64,000 bases of DNA. Origin: Mangrovimonas yunxiaonensis (GTDB taxonomy: Bacteria > Bacteroidota > Bacteroidia > Flavobacteriales > Flavobacteriaceae). Position numbers and translations under genes: made by a program. The notes under the pieces are model-generated. The model searched no databases. It was not told the origin of the DNA and saw nothing but the letters and a program-made list of their open reading frames with translations. Shown in pieces: positions 52,034-60,779 of this stretch (its first letter is position 1; every line of letters begins with the position of its first letter). The DNA lies in assembly GCF_000733475.1 (NCBI RefSeq), contig NZ_JPFK01000003.1, forward strand, positions 124,001-188,000, in the 5' to 3' direction.

Positions 52034-53132
52034 TGTCTTCTTTTGATGCTTTATTCCATACTTTTATTTTATCGCCTTCTTTTACTCCATCTACAATCTC
52101 TACGTTTATCCCATCGGAAATACCCAGTTCTACATTTTTCTTTTCATAGCTTTTATCGTCTTTTAAAACTTCGACAAATGGTTTTTCGGTAATGCGGTTA
52201 AACTGCAACAACGATTCTTTTATCACCAAAACACTGTCTTTGCTTTCCATTTCTATTTCGGCATTGGCACTATAACCGGCTCTAATTTTTGTTGAGCGTT
52301 CTACCTCTACATCGGCTTTAACGGTAAACTGTACAGCACCGCTTTCTTCGACACCTTTTGGCGCTACAAATGTTAATTTTGCAGGAAACTCTTTATCGTT
52401 AATTGCCCCAAGGACTACTTTTATGGCCTTGCCTTCTTCTAGTTTTCCTACTTCGGCCTCATCAACTTTACCTTCAAAAATCATTTTGCTCATATCGGCA
52501 ACCATGGCTATGGTTGTTCCTGCATTAAAGTTATTGCTTTGAATAACCTGATCGCCTTCCCGTACGGGAATTTCCAATACGGTACCCGAAATTTGGGCAA
52601 CAATATTTGTGTTTGCCGAGCTTCCGCCAGAGAGCGACCCGCGCTTAATAATTTGGTAATCGTTTTGCGCCTGGCTTAAGGCTTCTCTTGCTTGGTTTAA
52701 CGACAGCTCGCTATTCTCGAAATCCTGTTTGGATATCACGCCTTTTTCAAAAAGGGTTTTGTTTCTATCGTACAAGGTTTTGGCATTGTTAAACGACAAT
52801 TGCGACGATTTAATCCTGCTGCTTGCACTTGCCAAGCTTTGCTCGTTTGGTACAACTCTAATCTTGGCAATTAAATCGCCCTTTTCAACAATATCGCCTT
52901 CCTCAACAACAATTTGGTCTACAATACCAGAAATTTGTGGCTTTAGTTCTATTTCTTCTTCGGGGTTTAACTTTCCCGTTGCCACCACTTTTGTTTTTAA
53001 TGAGGTATAGAAAGGTTCTGCCAGCTTAAATTCCTGTACTGCTTCAGAATTTGAATCCTTAAAATATTTTATCACCCATACAAAAAGTACTAGCAATACA
53101 ATTCCGATAATGATTTTTAACGTTTTACTCAT
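52017..53132 (-). CDS. Periplasmic adaptor (HlyD/MacA-type RND/ABC fusion protein)
   Basis: Membrane-fusion protein of 371 residues linking the inner-membrane ABC permeases to TolC. One N-terminal anchor (IIIGIVLLVLFVWVIKYF, about 6-23), then the lipoyl-like start ATGKLNPEEEIELKPQISGI (about 51-70), a coiled-coil hairpin (about 105-160) and beta-barrel domain. It ends Glu/Asp-rich (KEDNDEDE). Specific MacA identity is likely from operon context. Confidence 0.9.
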   Translation of the reverse strand: MSKTLKIIIGIVLLVLFVWVIKYFKDSNSEAVQEFKLAEPFYTSLKTKVVATGKLNPEEEIELKPQISGIVDQIVVEEGDIVEKGDLIAKIRVVPNEQSLASASSRIKSSQLSFNNAKTLYDRNKTLFEKGVISKQDFENSELSLNQAREALSQAQNDYQIIKRGSLSGGSSANTNIVAQISGTVLEIPVREGDQVIQSNNFNAGTTIAMVADMSKMIFEGKVDEAEVGKLEEGKAIKVVLGAINDKEFPAKLTFVAPKGVEESGAVQFTVKADVEVERSTKIRAGYSANAEIEMESKDSVLVIKESLLQFNRITEKPFVEVLKDDKSYEKKNVELGISDGINVEIVDGVKEGDKIKVWNKASKEDNDEDE

Positions 53133-53144
53133 TTTTTTGGTTGT

Positions 53145-54389
53145 TTATTCTTCTCTTAATGCTTCAATTGGTTTTACACTTGTGGCTTTAAAGGCTGGTA
53201 TAAGTCCTATTAGGGTTCCTAAAACCACCAATATAATTAATGCGATAAATACAACAGCTATAGATACCGAGGCATTTACCAGAACAGCATCTTCGCCTTG
53301 GCCAAAGAAGGTATCGATGGCTATTAAAATCCACCCGCCTGTCAGGATGCCGAAAAACCCTGCTAGCAGGGTAATAAATACCGCTTCGACAACAATTTGG
53401 CGTTTTATTTCGAAAGGTGTGGCGCCTAGGGCACGGCGTACGCCTATTTCTTTAGTGCGCTCCTTAACGGTAATTAACAAAATGTTTCCTATGGCAAAAA
53501 CTCCTGCAATTAGCGTTGCTATGCCAACAAACCACGTTAAAAACTGCATGCCTATTAAAAAGCCTGTTACCTTGGCAAACTCTTTCCCTAGGTTAAAGCT
53601 CCCAAAGGCACGGTTATCTTTTGGATGGATGTGGTTTAGGTTTTTTAAGATAAGCTTGGCATCGTTCTCTATTTGCTCGATATCGTATTCTGCCTTACCT
53701 GTTATCATCATCCAGCCTATGTTGTTCCCTTGGTTGTAAATTTGCTGAAAGGTGGTAAAGGGAATGTGCATATCGCTTGTGGGCCCCATATTTACGTTGC
53801 CATTTTCAAACATGCCCACAACCTTAAAGTTCATGCCGTTTATTTGCACGTACTCGCCTATCATTTCGGCATCTTTTTCGAACAACTGTTTGTACAGATC
53901 TTCTGAAATGACCACTACTTTTCTATTCTCGTCAATATCGGTTTGGTTAATAAACCTACCGCGCATCATTTTTTTCTTCTGAACCTTGTCCAACAAGGGG
54001 TAATCGCCGTTTACCATAAAGGTTCCCGAAAGAAAGTTTCTTACCACCGTGGCTTGGTTTTGGTTTCTTGGCACGACAAATTCTATGCCTTCTACATTTT
54101 CTTCAACCTTTTTGGCATCGGAAAGTTTTAGCCTAACCTGCCGCCCTTCTTGAAACCCTTTAAAGGGTTTACTGGTGCTTTGCCCCCAAACAAACACACT
54201 GTTGGTGGCAAAATTACCAAAGAGTCGATTAAACGAGTTCTCCAATCCTCTTGCCGACCCCAATAACCCAATAAGCAGTAAAATGCCCCACCAGACACCC
54301 ACCATGGTTAAAATAGACCTTAGTTTATTTTTGCTAAGGCTATCCCACACTTCCTGCCAAGTATCTCTATCGAATAAAAATTTAAACAT
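53145..54389 (-). CDS. MacB/FtsX-type ABC transporter permease
   Basis: Inner-membrane permease of 414 residues with one N-terminal helix (about 22-43), a large periplasmic MacB_PCD domain (about 50-270) and three C-terminal helices (FtsX domain, about 280-410, ERTKEIGVRRALGATPFEIK). It ends FKATSVKPIEALREE, the typical FtsX tail. Two such permease genes are adjacent in this operon; they are similar but not identical. Confidence 0.92.
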   Translation of the reverse strand: MFKFLFDRDTWQEVWDSLSKNKLRSILTMVGVWWGILLLIGLLGSARGLENSFNRLFGNFATNSVFVWGQSTSKPFKGFQEGRQVRLKLSDAKKVEENVEGIEFVVPRNQNQATVVRNFLSGTFMVNGDYPLLDKVQKKKMMRGRFINQTDIDENRKVVVISEDLYKQLFEKDAEMIGEYVQINGMNFKVVGMFENGNVNMGPTSDMHIPFTTFQQIYNQGNNIGWMMITGKAEYDIEQIENDAKLILKNLNHIHPKDNRAFGSFNLGKEFAKVTGFLIGMQFLTWFVGIATLIAGVFAIGNILLITVKERTKEIGVRRALGATPFEIKRQIVVEAVFITLLAGFFGILTGGWILIAIDTFFGQGEDAVLVNASVSIAVVFIALIILVVLGTLIGLIPAFKATSVKPIEALREE

Positions 54390-54390
54390 G

Positions 54391-55620
54391 CTAATCGTCT
54401 CTTAAGGCTACTATGGGTTTTATTTTTGATGCTTTTTTTGCCGGCAGATATCCAGCAATGGCTCCTGCTATAATTAAGGTAATGGTTGCCCCAAAAACCA
54501 GTCTTGGGCTTACACTTGGATCTTTTATAAAATAGGTCTCTAGACTAGATCCCACAAGCTCTAGCACGCCTATTCCTAAAACCAGCCCCAACCAACCAGC
54601 AATGGCGGTAATAATTATCGATTCCAGTAAAATTATGGATACGATTGCTTTTGGTGGGGCCCCTAAGGCTTTTCTAATGCCTATTTCTTTGGTGCGTTCC
54701 TTAACAATAAAAATCATAATGTTACTAATGCCCACCACTCCTGCAATTAAAGTTCCAAAACCAATAACCAGAATAATAACTCCCAACCCAAACGTCATTT
54801 GGTTAATAGACTTAGACTCGTTTGCCAAGTTTCTAACCCGTATGGCACGCTGGTCGTTTTGCGAAACCTCAAACCTATCCTTTAGGTCGCGTGTTAGCTC
54901 ATTGCTAAAAGCGATGGCTTGGTTGTAATTCATTTTTGGGTTGTAGGTTAGGTTTATCTGATCGATATAATCGTTATTACCATAAATGCGCTGGGCTGTG
55001 GTAACGGGCATATAAATCATGCGTTCTTCGTTATCGCCGCCATCGTCTGTAAATGTCCCCACCACCTTATATTGAATGCCGTTAAGGTTAATGTATTTTC
55101 CTAAAGCGGTTGTTTTTAAAAACAGGTCTTCCTCTACCAAACGACCAATAATCACGTTTTTGGCTCGGTTATCGATATCGAGTTGATTGATGTAACGCCC
55201 TTCTTTTATTAAGGTGTTTTCTAAGTACTGATGGTCTGGGTGAACGGCCCTTACGTTGTAGGTATTTTTTTCGTTTCTGAAAGTCGCATTAACGTTTTTA
55301 TAAATCCTAGCGGTAATGTATTGTACGTTGTCGCCATATGCTTCCTTCACAAAATCGTAATCTTCATTTTTAAATTGAATGCGCCTTCCTGCCTGATGCC
55401 CTTTATGCGCTTTGGAGGTCATTCCCGAGAAAATAAAAATAGCGTTATTGGCATCATCTACAAAGGCTTCATCAAAGGTATTGTTAAGCCCGTTGGCAAT
55501 ACCAAAAAGCACAGCAAACAAGAGGATGGCAAAAGCCACGGTAAAGCCCGACAAGACACTTCTTGTGCGGTTTTTATTAATACTCTGAAATATTTCACGC
55601 CAAAGGTCCAGATCAAACAT
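54391..55620 (-). CDS. MacB/FtsX-type ABC transporter permease
   Basis: Second permease, 409 residues. The layout matches the downstream gene: N-terminal helix, MacB periplasmic domain, then FtsX helices with ERTKEIGIRKALGAPPKAIV and the tail KASKIKPIVALRDD. Its start overlaps the ATPase stop by eight bases, so translation is coupled. Heterodimer formation with the downstream permease is a reasonable inference. Confidence 0.92.
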   Translation of the reverse strand: MFDLDLWREIFQSINKNRTRSVLSGFTVAFAILLFAVLFGIANGLNNTFDEAFVDDANNAIFIFSGMTSKAHKGHQAGRRIQFKNEDYDFVKEAYGDNVQYITARIYKNVNATFRNEKNTYNVRAVHPDHQYLENTLIKEGRYINQLDIDNRAKNVIIGRLVEEDLFLKTTALGKYINLNGIQYKVVGTFTDDGGDNEERMIYMPVTTAQRIYGNNDYIDQINLTYNPKMNYNQAIAFSNELTRDLKDRFEVSQNDQRAIRVRNLANESKSINQMTFGLGVIILVIGFGTLIAGVVGISNIMIFIVKERTKEIGIRKALGAPPKAIVSIILLESIIITAIAGWLGLVLGIGVLELVGSSLETYFIKDPSVSPRLVFGATITLIIAGAIAGYLPAKKASKIKPIVALRDD

Positions 55621-56314
55621 GGGCTGCAGCTCTTACTTGTTCTACTCTGGTATCTTCCATAATAACGCCGTCGCGCAATTTTACAACCCGCTTACACATG
55701 GCCGCAATATCTTCTTCGTGGGTTACAATTAAAAGGGTTTTGCCTTCGTCGTTTAACTGCTGAAGGAACGCCATAATTTCGTAAGATGTTTTGGTGTCTA
55801 GGGCACCTGTTGGCTCATCGGCCAATAGCAGTTTAGGATTTGCTGCCAAGGCTCTAGCAATGGCCACACGCTGCTTTTGCCCTCCAGAAAGCTCGTTAGG
55901 CAAATGGTGTGCCCAATCTTTAAGCCCTACCTTTCCTAGGTGAAACAAGGCCTTCTCCGACCGTTCTTTTCTATTCATGCCTTGGTAGTACAAAGGCAAC
56001 GCCACATTTTCGAGGGCATTTTTGTAGTTGATAAGATTGAACGATTGAAAAATAAACCCCAAGAATTTATTTCTGTAAATGGCGGCTTTTTTTTCGGTAA
56101 GGTTTTTAATAGGAACCCCATCTAAGACGTACTCGCCTTCATCGGCCTCGTCTAGCATGCCTATAATATTAAGCAGGGTAGATTTTCCCGAACCCGACGA
56201 CCCCATAATGGCAACCATTTCGCCTTCTTCTACAGAAAGGTCTATACCTTTTAAAACGTGTAAACTTGAATCGCCTATGGGATAGGACTTGTGAAGTTTG
56301 CTTATTTGTAACAT
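55613..56314 (-). CDS. MacB/LolD-type ABC transporter ATPase
   Basis: 233-residue ATPase that powers the efflux pump. Walker A GSSGSGKSTLLN (about 38-49), the signature LSGGQKQRVAIARALA (about 142-157), Walker B LLLADEPTGALD (about 162-173) and the switch histidine THEE are intact. It is the first gene of the ATPase-permease-permease-adaptor-TolC-tsaB operon. Confidence 0.95.
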   Translation of the reverse strand: MLQISKLHKSYPIGDSSLHVLKGIDLSVEEGEMVAIMGSSGSGKSTLLNIIGMLDEADEGEYVLDGVPIKNLTEKKAAIYRNKFLGFIFQSFNLINYKNALENVALPLYYQGMNRKERSEKALFHLGKVGLKDWAHHLPNELSGGQKQRVAIARALAANPKLLLADEPTGALDTKTSYEIMAFLQQLNDEGKTLLIVTHEEDIAAMCKRVVKLRDGVIMEDTRVEQVRAAAHV

Positions 56315-56395
56315 ATCGTCTTTTTGGTTGATCTTATGGGAAACCCCATGTGTTAGACTTAAATTCGAGGAAAATGTTACACTAAATTTACTTTT

Positions 56396-56626
56396 TTATG
56401 ATGGGTTATCTTTTTTTGAGCTGTTAAACTTTTTATAAATAACAACGCCTACAACCGCTACCAGTATATAAGGTACAGCCATAAGGTAAACAATTCCGTT
56501 ATTTATGCCTTTGGCCGCGCCTTGGCCCTCTTCGCTTTCTAGAACCGCCCTACACATGGCACATTGAGCCTCTGCGGGTAAGGCCATCCAAAGTAATACA
56601 AACAATAAAAGCCACTGTTTTTTCAT
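56396..56626 (-). CDS. Small exported CxxC membrane protein in the oxidase cluster
   Basis: 76-residue protein with a signal peptide (MKKQWLLLFVLLWMALPAEA), a QCAMCRAVLES motif right after it, and one membrane helix (about 45-65). It is conserved next to cytochrome oxidase assembly genes in Bacteroidota; some databases mislabel relatives as 'septum formation inhibitor Maf', which is unrelated. A copper or heme-assembly role is inferred from the CxxC and context only. Confidence 0.75.
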   Translation of the reverse strand: MKKQWLLLFVLLWMALPAEAQCAMCRAVLESEEGQGAAKGINNGIVYLMAVPYILVAVVGVVIYKKFNSSKKDNPS

Positions 56627-56630
56627 GGGA

Positions 56631-57164
56631 TTAATAATAAGGTGATATCATAATATAAACCATAACGCCAGATACTGCCACATACAGCCACAACGGAAAT
56701 GTAATGCGTGCAATTTTTTTGTGCCGCTCGAAATTACCTGTTATCGCCCTTACGTAGGTAATAAGCACAAAAGGGATTATGACAATCGATAAGATTATGT
56801 GCGTGATTAAAATAATGAAATACAGGTATTTTAAAACCCCTTCGCCGCCGTATTTTGTCGAGTCGCTGGTCATGTGGTAAGCCACATACATAACTAAAAA
56901 GGCTACAGACAAAGCCAATGCGGTTTTAATTAACCTTTCGTGTAAAACCACTTTCTTGTTGCGTATGGCCCAAAAAGCTGCAACCAATAATATGGCTGTT
57001 ATGGCGTTGGTGGTTGCATAAATGGGAGGTAAAAATGTTAACGGTTCTGCATTAGGAATTTTTATCCCAAACAATGCCGCAACGGCCAAAGGGATTATTA
57101 CCGACAACACAACAATCCATTTGTTATACTTCTTTTCGGCGTTTATGTTTTCTGCGTTACTCAT
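56631..57164 (-). CDS. DUF420 membrane protein (CtaM-like)
   Basis: 177-residue protein with about five membrane helices; DUF420 relatives include Bacillus CtaM, which is needed for certain heme-copper oxidases. Conserved blocks include VVLHERLIKTALALSVAFLV and HIILSIVIIPFVLITYVRAI with FERHKKIARITFPLWLYVAV. It overlaps the SCO gene by eight bases. Confidence 0.85.
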   Translation of the reverse strand: MSNAENINAEKKYNKWIVVLSVIIPLAVAALFGIKIPNAEPLTFLPPIYATTNAITAILLVAAFWAIRNKKVVLHERLIKTALALSVAFLVMYVAYHMTSDSTKYGGEGVLKYLYFIILITHIILSIVIIPFVLITYVRAITGNFERHKKIARITFPLWLYVAVSGVMVYIMISPYY

Positions 57165-57903
57165 TAAGTAGTTTTTTAATGTCTTCTTTTAGCATGGTTA
57201 TCTCCTCGCCCTGCCCATCTTCATCTACTTTCTCCTCTATACTGGTTACGCCTGAATAAAATATTTTAGGATTTCCAAAGTGATCGCGTCTGGAGCGGAT
57301 GAATCCGTTTTTATCGATTAGGGCAAAATTCCCCGAATGCTCAAACCCGCCTTCTACATTAGGGTTTTCTCCAGCGTAGATGTTAAACCCTATGTTTGCC
57401 AAGTTGTAAATGGCTTCTTTTTCTCCGGTCATTAAATGCCAATTGGGGCTTGTAATGCCATACTGTTCGGCATAGGCTTTTAGAACCTCTTGGGTGTCGT
57501 GCTCTGGGTTTATTGTGAATGACGCTATACCAAAATCCTCATTAGCTTGAAAGGCCTTTTGAACATGAACCAAATTGCGGTTCATTCGTGGGCAAATGGT
57601 TGGGCAGGTTGTAAAGAAAAACTCGACAACATAAACTTTACCCAAATAGTCTTTTTCTGTAATGGTATCGCCGTTTTGATTAACAAATGTAAAGGCAGGG
57701 ACTTGCTTTTTTTCACCATTAATTTCCAGGAATGTCAATGCAGTTTCGTTAGAGAAGTTATTGTCCTGCTCTTGGGTCATTCGATCGCTTCTGGTAATGT
57801 CGTTATTCTTAATTCTATCAACAATTTTTGGTATAAAAATGATGCCAAAAACCAGAATGATAAAGGCCACCCCTACATAAGAATATTTTGTTTTCTTGCT
57901 CAT
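57157..57903 (-). CDS. SCO-family copper chaperone
   Basis: Thioredoxin-like SCO/SenC protein of 248 residues that delivers copper to the CuA site of cytochrome oxidase. One N-terminal anchor (about 7-26), then FFFTTCPTICPRMNRNLVHV (about 91-110) with the CxxxC copper motif, and ALIDKNGFIRSRRDHF. The third ligand His is probably in GGFEHSGNFALI. It follows the unknown 233-residue gene by one base. Confidence 0.92.
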   Translation of the reverse strand: MSKKTKYSYVGVAFIILVFGIIFIPKIVDRIKNNDITRSDRMTQEQDNNFSNETALTFLEINGEKKQVPAFTFVNQNGDTITEKDYLGKVYVVEFFFTTCPTICPRMNRNLVHVQKAFQANEDFGIASFTINPEHDTQEVLKAYAEQYGITSPNWHLMTGEKEAIYNLANIGFNIYAGENPNVEGGFEHSGNFALIDKNGFIRSRRDHFGNPKIFYSGVTSIEEKVDEDGQGEEITMLKEDIKKLLNE

Positions 57904-57904
57904 A

Positions 57905-58606
57905 CTATTGCTTTATGTCGTTTTCGCGACGTGATGTTGAATTAAAGTTCCCTTTGCGTTTTTGCCTGTATTCTGTAAACAATATGCGCAAATCTTCGCT
58001 CATTTTGTTTTTTATTTCTGCTACCTTAATGGTGTTGTACGACAACAACGGATATGTGGGTTCGTTTTTTTCTATTTCGCGGTCTTCCCTATCGTCTAGG
58101 CGCCCTCTTTGGTCTTTATTCTTATCTACAATAAAAACGTGTTGTGTGGCCAATGTACTATCCAAGTTTAACGTTGTTTTAAGGCTTTTATAAAGCGCGC
58201 TTATTTGTTCTTGGTTGCCATATACCAAATGAAGGTGTTCTAAACTTTCGTAAGTCGCAACTTCTGTTCTTAGCTTTTGGCCTTCAGCTTCGCTGCCTGT
58301 TTCTAACACAAACACGATTTGAAAGTTTTTAAAGCCTTTAAACTTATCGTAGATTAGCTCTTTTAGGTTTAGTGTTTCTACCAGCTTATCCATGGGCTTG
58401 TTTCCTAAAAAAGCTAGGACGGTTAAGTGCCCTTCTAGCACAACCGGGGTTTTCGACTGAAAGCCGTCTAGTTCTACCACCTGAGTTTTAACCACATCGA
58501 GGGTGGTGTAATTATGTTTTGCAGGATATAAAAAAAGCAAGAACATAACCGGAAGGAAAAACAAAATACTAAGGACGATATACTTTTTATAGGGCGATAA
58601 TTTCAT
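57905..58606 (-). CDS. Membrane-anchored protein, possible degenerate thioredoxin fold
   Basis: 233 residues with one N-terminal anchor (about 9-28) and a soluble part. The pattern VVLEGHLTVLAFLGNKPMDK, then FKNFQIVFVLETGSEAEGQK and QHVFIVDKNKDQRGR, resembles the core strands of SCO/thioredoxin folds. The CxxC/CxxxC position is occupied by GNKPMD, so it could not bind copper that way. That relation is my inference. It starts the SCO-DUF420-small protein transcript, with a -7 element at 58612-58619. Confidence 0.7.
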   Translation of the reverse strand: MKLSPYKKYIVLSILFFLPVMFLLFLYPAKHNYTTLDVVKTQVVELDGFQSKTPVVLEGHLTVLAFLGNKPMDKLVETLNLKELIYDKFKGFKNFQIVFVLETGSEAEGQKLRTEVATYESLEHLHLVYGNQEQISALYKSLKTTLNLDSTLATQHVFIVDKNKDQRGRLDDREDREIEKNEPTYPLLSYNTIKVAEIKNKMSEDLRILFTEYRQKRKGNFNSTSRRENDIKQ

Positions 58607-58611
58607 AAGTG

Positions 58612-58619
58612 CAAAAATA
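58612..58619 (-). promoter_or_regulatory. -7 element almost at the start codon of the oxidase-assembly genes
   Basis: Reverse-strand TATTTTTG ends five bases before the ATG at 58606. Transcription would start at or next to the ATG. It overlaps the T-run side of the upstream terminator. Confidence 0.4.
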
Positions 58620-58621
58620 AA

Positions 58622-58647
58622 AAAAGACGGTTTAAAAACCGTCTTTT
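58622..58647 (-). terminator. Terminator after the cytochrome oxidase subunit genes
   Basis: AAAAGACGGTTT (58622-58633) and AAACCGTCTTTT (58636-58647) form a 12-bp stem with a very short loop, followed on the reverse strand by a T run. It separates subunit genes from assembly genes. Confidence 0.85.
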
Positions 58648-58668
58648 AATATCTATTTAACGTAGTCG

Positions 58669-59049
58669 TTAAAAATCTTGTTTTACAAATCCGTTAGAGA
58701 AAACGCCTTGTACGTAGTCGCCTTCTTGCAGGAGGATGAAAATTAAATAACAAATTAAGAAAACACTTGTCCATACCACGGCTCTTCTTAGGCCTTTGGT
58801 TTCATCTCTCATGTGCATAAAGTCCCAAGTAATGTAATATGCTTTAACTATGGTTAGGATAATAAAAATCCAGTTTAAAAGCTTCATGCCAATAAACTTG
58901 GCGTTTAAAGCGTCTGGTTTATAAATTCCTAAAACGACTTCTACTGCGGTTACAATGGTTAATAGGATTAATACGCCCCATATTTTTTGGGTGTTCGATT
59001 TAAATTTAATTAAACCTCTTAATATTTCAAGTTTATGTGCGTGTGCCAT
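58669..59049 (-). CDS. Cytochrome c oxidase subunit IV (caa3 type)
   Basis: 126-residue protein with three membrane helices. The N-terminal LEILRGLIKFKSNTQKIWGV and helices WVLILLTIVTAVEVVLGIYK-like, then FIILTIVKAYYITWDFMHMR, fit the prokaryotic subunit IV family (COX4_pro). It lies between the larger subunit III gene and a terminator. Confidence 0.88.
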   Translation of the reverse strand: MAHAHKLEILRGLIKFKSNTQKIWGVLILLTIVTAVEVVLGIYKPDALNAKFIGMKLLNWIFIILTIVKAYYITWDFMHMRDETKGLRRAVVWTSVFLICYLIFILLQEGDYVQGVFSNGFVKQDF

Positions 59050-59074
59050 GTGTTGTTTTTTTAATCGCTTTAAA

Positions 59075-60058
59075 TTAAACTAAATAGAAGAATGTAAATA
59101 CAAATACCCATACCAAATCTACAAAGTGCCAGTAAAGTCCAACTTTTTCTACCATTTCGTAGCTATTTCTTCGCTCGTAGGTTCCTAAAATAACATTAAA
59201 GAATATAATAATGTTAATTATAACCCCTGTAAGTACGTGAAACCCGTGGAATCCGGTAATAAAGAAGAAGAAATCTGCAAATAATGGCGAACCGTATTCG
59301 TTTACATGCAGGTTAGCACCTTCTACTACAGCCTTACCATTTGTGGTTAATTGTTTTATAGATTCAGCTCTAGACAACACGGTTTTCTTACCATCTTCTG
59401 TAAGTTGTTGTGTTCTTATCAGAATGTTGCTATTTGCTTCGAAACCTTTTATAACTTCGTCCAGCGTATAGGTTGTTAGCGACTCGTTATCGGTGTACCA
59501 AATACCACTTTTACGTTGGTCTTCTACCCGTACTTTATGCTCGTTTACAATAGCAAAATCCTTTAAGGCTACACGTTTCCCATCGGTATCTACAAACTGT
59601 AAAATGTTTCCGCCATTGGTTTGAACGGCACCATAGTCGCCTTTAATAAACGTTGCCCATTCCCAAGCTTGCGACCCTACGAAGATTACCCCGCCTATTA
59701 TGGTTAAAAACATGTAAAAGGTAACCTTGGCCTTATTCATTTTATGTCCTGCATCTACGGCTAATACCATGGTTACAGACGACATAATTAAGATAAAGGT
59801 CATAAAGGCCACATAAATCATGGGTAATTCCTGACCGTGTAAAAACGGAACGTGCGTAAACACCTCATCGGCTATTGGCCATGATTCTATAAACTTAAAT
59901 CTAGAAAATCCGTAGGCCGCTAAAAAACCTGAAAACGTTAATGCATCCGACAAAATGAAGAACCACATCATCATTTTACCATAGCTTGCTTTTAACGGTT
60001 CGTTTCCGCCACCCCAAGTTTTAGTTTCGGTTCCAGTATTTACAACTGTAGTGTCCAT
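59075..60058 (-). CDS. Cytochrome c oxidase subunit III, long form
   Basis: 327-residue subunit III of the heme-copper oxidase. Helices 1-4 (about 25-130) and the late block FFFFITGFHGFHVLTGVIIN and YWHFVDLVWVFVFTFFYLV are typical. Between them is a hydrophilic insertion of roughly 90 residues (about 150-240; KDFAIVNEHKVRVEDQRKSG region) absent from the shorter copy. The insertion is usual in Flavobacteriaceae relatives. Two subunit III-like genes are adjacent. Confidence 0.93.
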   Translation of the reverse strand: MDTTVVNTGTETKTWGGGNEPLKASYGKMMMWFFILSDALTFSGFLAAYGFSRFKFIESWPIADEVFTHVPFLHGQELPMIYVAFMTFILIMSSVTMVLAVDAGHKMNKAKVTFYMFLTIIGGVIFVGSQAWEWATFIKGDYGAVQTNGGNILQFVDTDGKRVALKDFAIVNEHKVRVEDQRKSGIWYTDNESLTTYTLDEVIKGFEANSNILIRTQQLTEDGKKTVLSRAESIKQLTTNGKAVVEGANLHVNEYGSPLFADFFFFITGFHGFHVLTGVIINIIIFFNVILGTYERRNSYEMVEKVGLYWHFVDLVWVFVFTFFYLV

Positions 60059-60086
60059 ATAATTGGTTTAGTTATTAAAAGTTGCA

Positions 60087-60094
60087 CAAAAATA
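60087..60094 (-). promoter_or_regulatory. -7 element upstream of the long subunit III gene
   Basis: Reverse-strand TATTTTTG in the 139-base gap between the two subunit III genes. No TTG at the expected distance. Confidence 0.3.
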
Positions 60095-60140
60095 ATCAAT
60101 TTATTCATCTAAAGAAATATGAAGTTTCTAATTTTTCCTT

Positions 60141-60170
60141 CAACACTTGGCTTAAGCCCCTAAGGTGTTG
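60141..60170. repeat. Nested inverted repeat between the two subunit III genes
   Basis: CAACAC (60141-60146) pairs with GTGTTG (60165-60170), enclosing the perfect palindrome GGCTTAAGCC (60149-60158). It has no T-run on either side, so it is unlikely to be a simple terminator. It may be a processing or regulatory site. Confidence 0.45.
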
Positions 60171-60197
60171 CATACCAACGCAGCCTAATTGCTAAAA

Positions 60198-60779
60198 TTA
60201 GCTGAGGTAATTCAGGAATAAAAACAGAAATAACCAAAGAATATCAACAAAATGCCAATAGGTTGCAGACAAGTCGATTCCCAACATATTGCTTGCCGAA
60301 TATTTTTGTTTAAAATGATTATAAATTACTATTGAAATTGAAATAAGCCCCACAAGCAGGTGTAAAATGTGTACAAAGGCTATAATGTACACAAAGCTCA
60401 TGGTTACATTACTGGTTGGACCAGTAAACCTATACCCAAGGTCTATTATTTGTCCAAAGCCAACAAACTGCATAAAAACAAAGGCCAAGCCTAACGCTAA
60501 TGTGGCCAATAACAGGGTTGTTGCCATAGGTCTTTTACCTTGCTTAACGGCGCGTTTGGCCATAAAAAAGGTTATGCTACTAAGTATTATAATTACCGTA
60601 CTGGTTATAAAGGCTTTTGGCAAGGCAAAATCGGTTAGCCAATCTGGCCTAGAGCTACTCACTACCACGGCACTCGTTAAACCGGCAAACGACATGGTTA
60701 GGGAAATGATCCCGAACCAAAGCATCATTTTTTTTGCTCTAATATTTTTTTCTTCGTTTGTTCCTTGAGTTAAATCCAT
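60198..60779 (-). CDS. Cytochrome c oxidase subunit III, short form
   Basis: 193-residue heme-copper oxidase subunit III with five helices. The end YWHFVDILWLFLFLFLNYLS matches the equivalent end of the long copy. FVHILHLLVGLISISIVIYN is the fifth-helix region. It starts inside the last codons of cyoE (10-base overlap), so is coupled to it. Confidence 0.92.
   Translation of the reverse strand: MDLTQGTNEEKNIRAKKMMLWFGIISLTMSFAGLTSAVVVSSSRPDWLTDFALPKAFITSTVIIILSSITFFMAKRAVKQGKRPMATTLLLATLALGLAFVFMQFVGFGQIIDLGYRFTGPTSNVTMSFVYIIAFVHILHLLVGLISISIVIYNHFKQKYSASNMLGIDLSATYWHFVDILWLFLFLFLNYLS

Noticed and set aside
56396-56626. Annotation as septum formation inhibitor Maf
   Set aside because: The protein is a 76-residue exported CxxC peptide with no Maf nucleotide pyrophosphatase motif.
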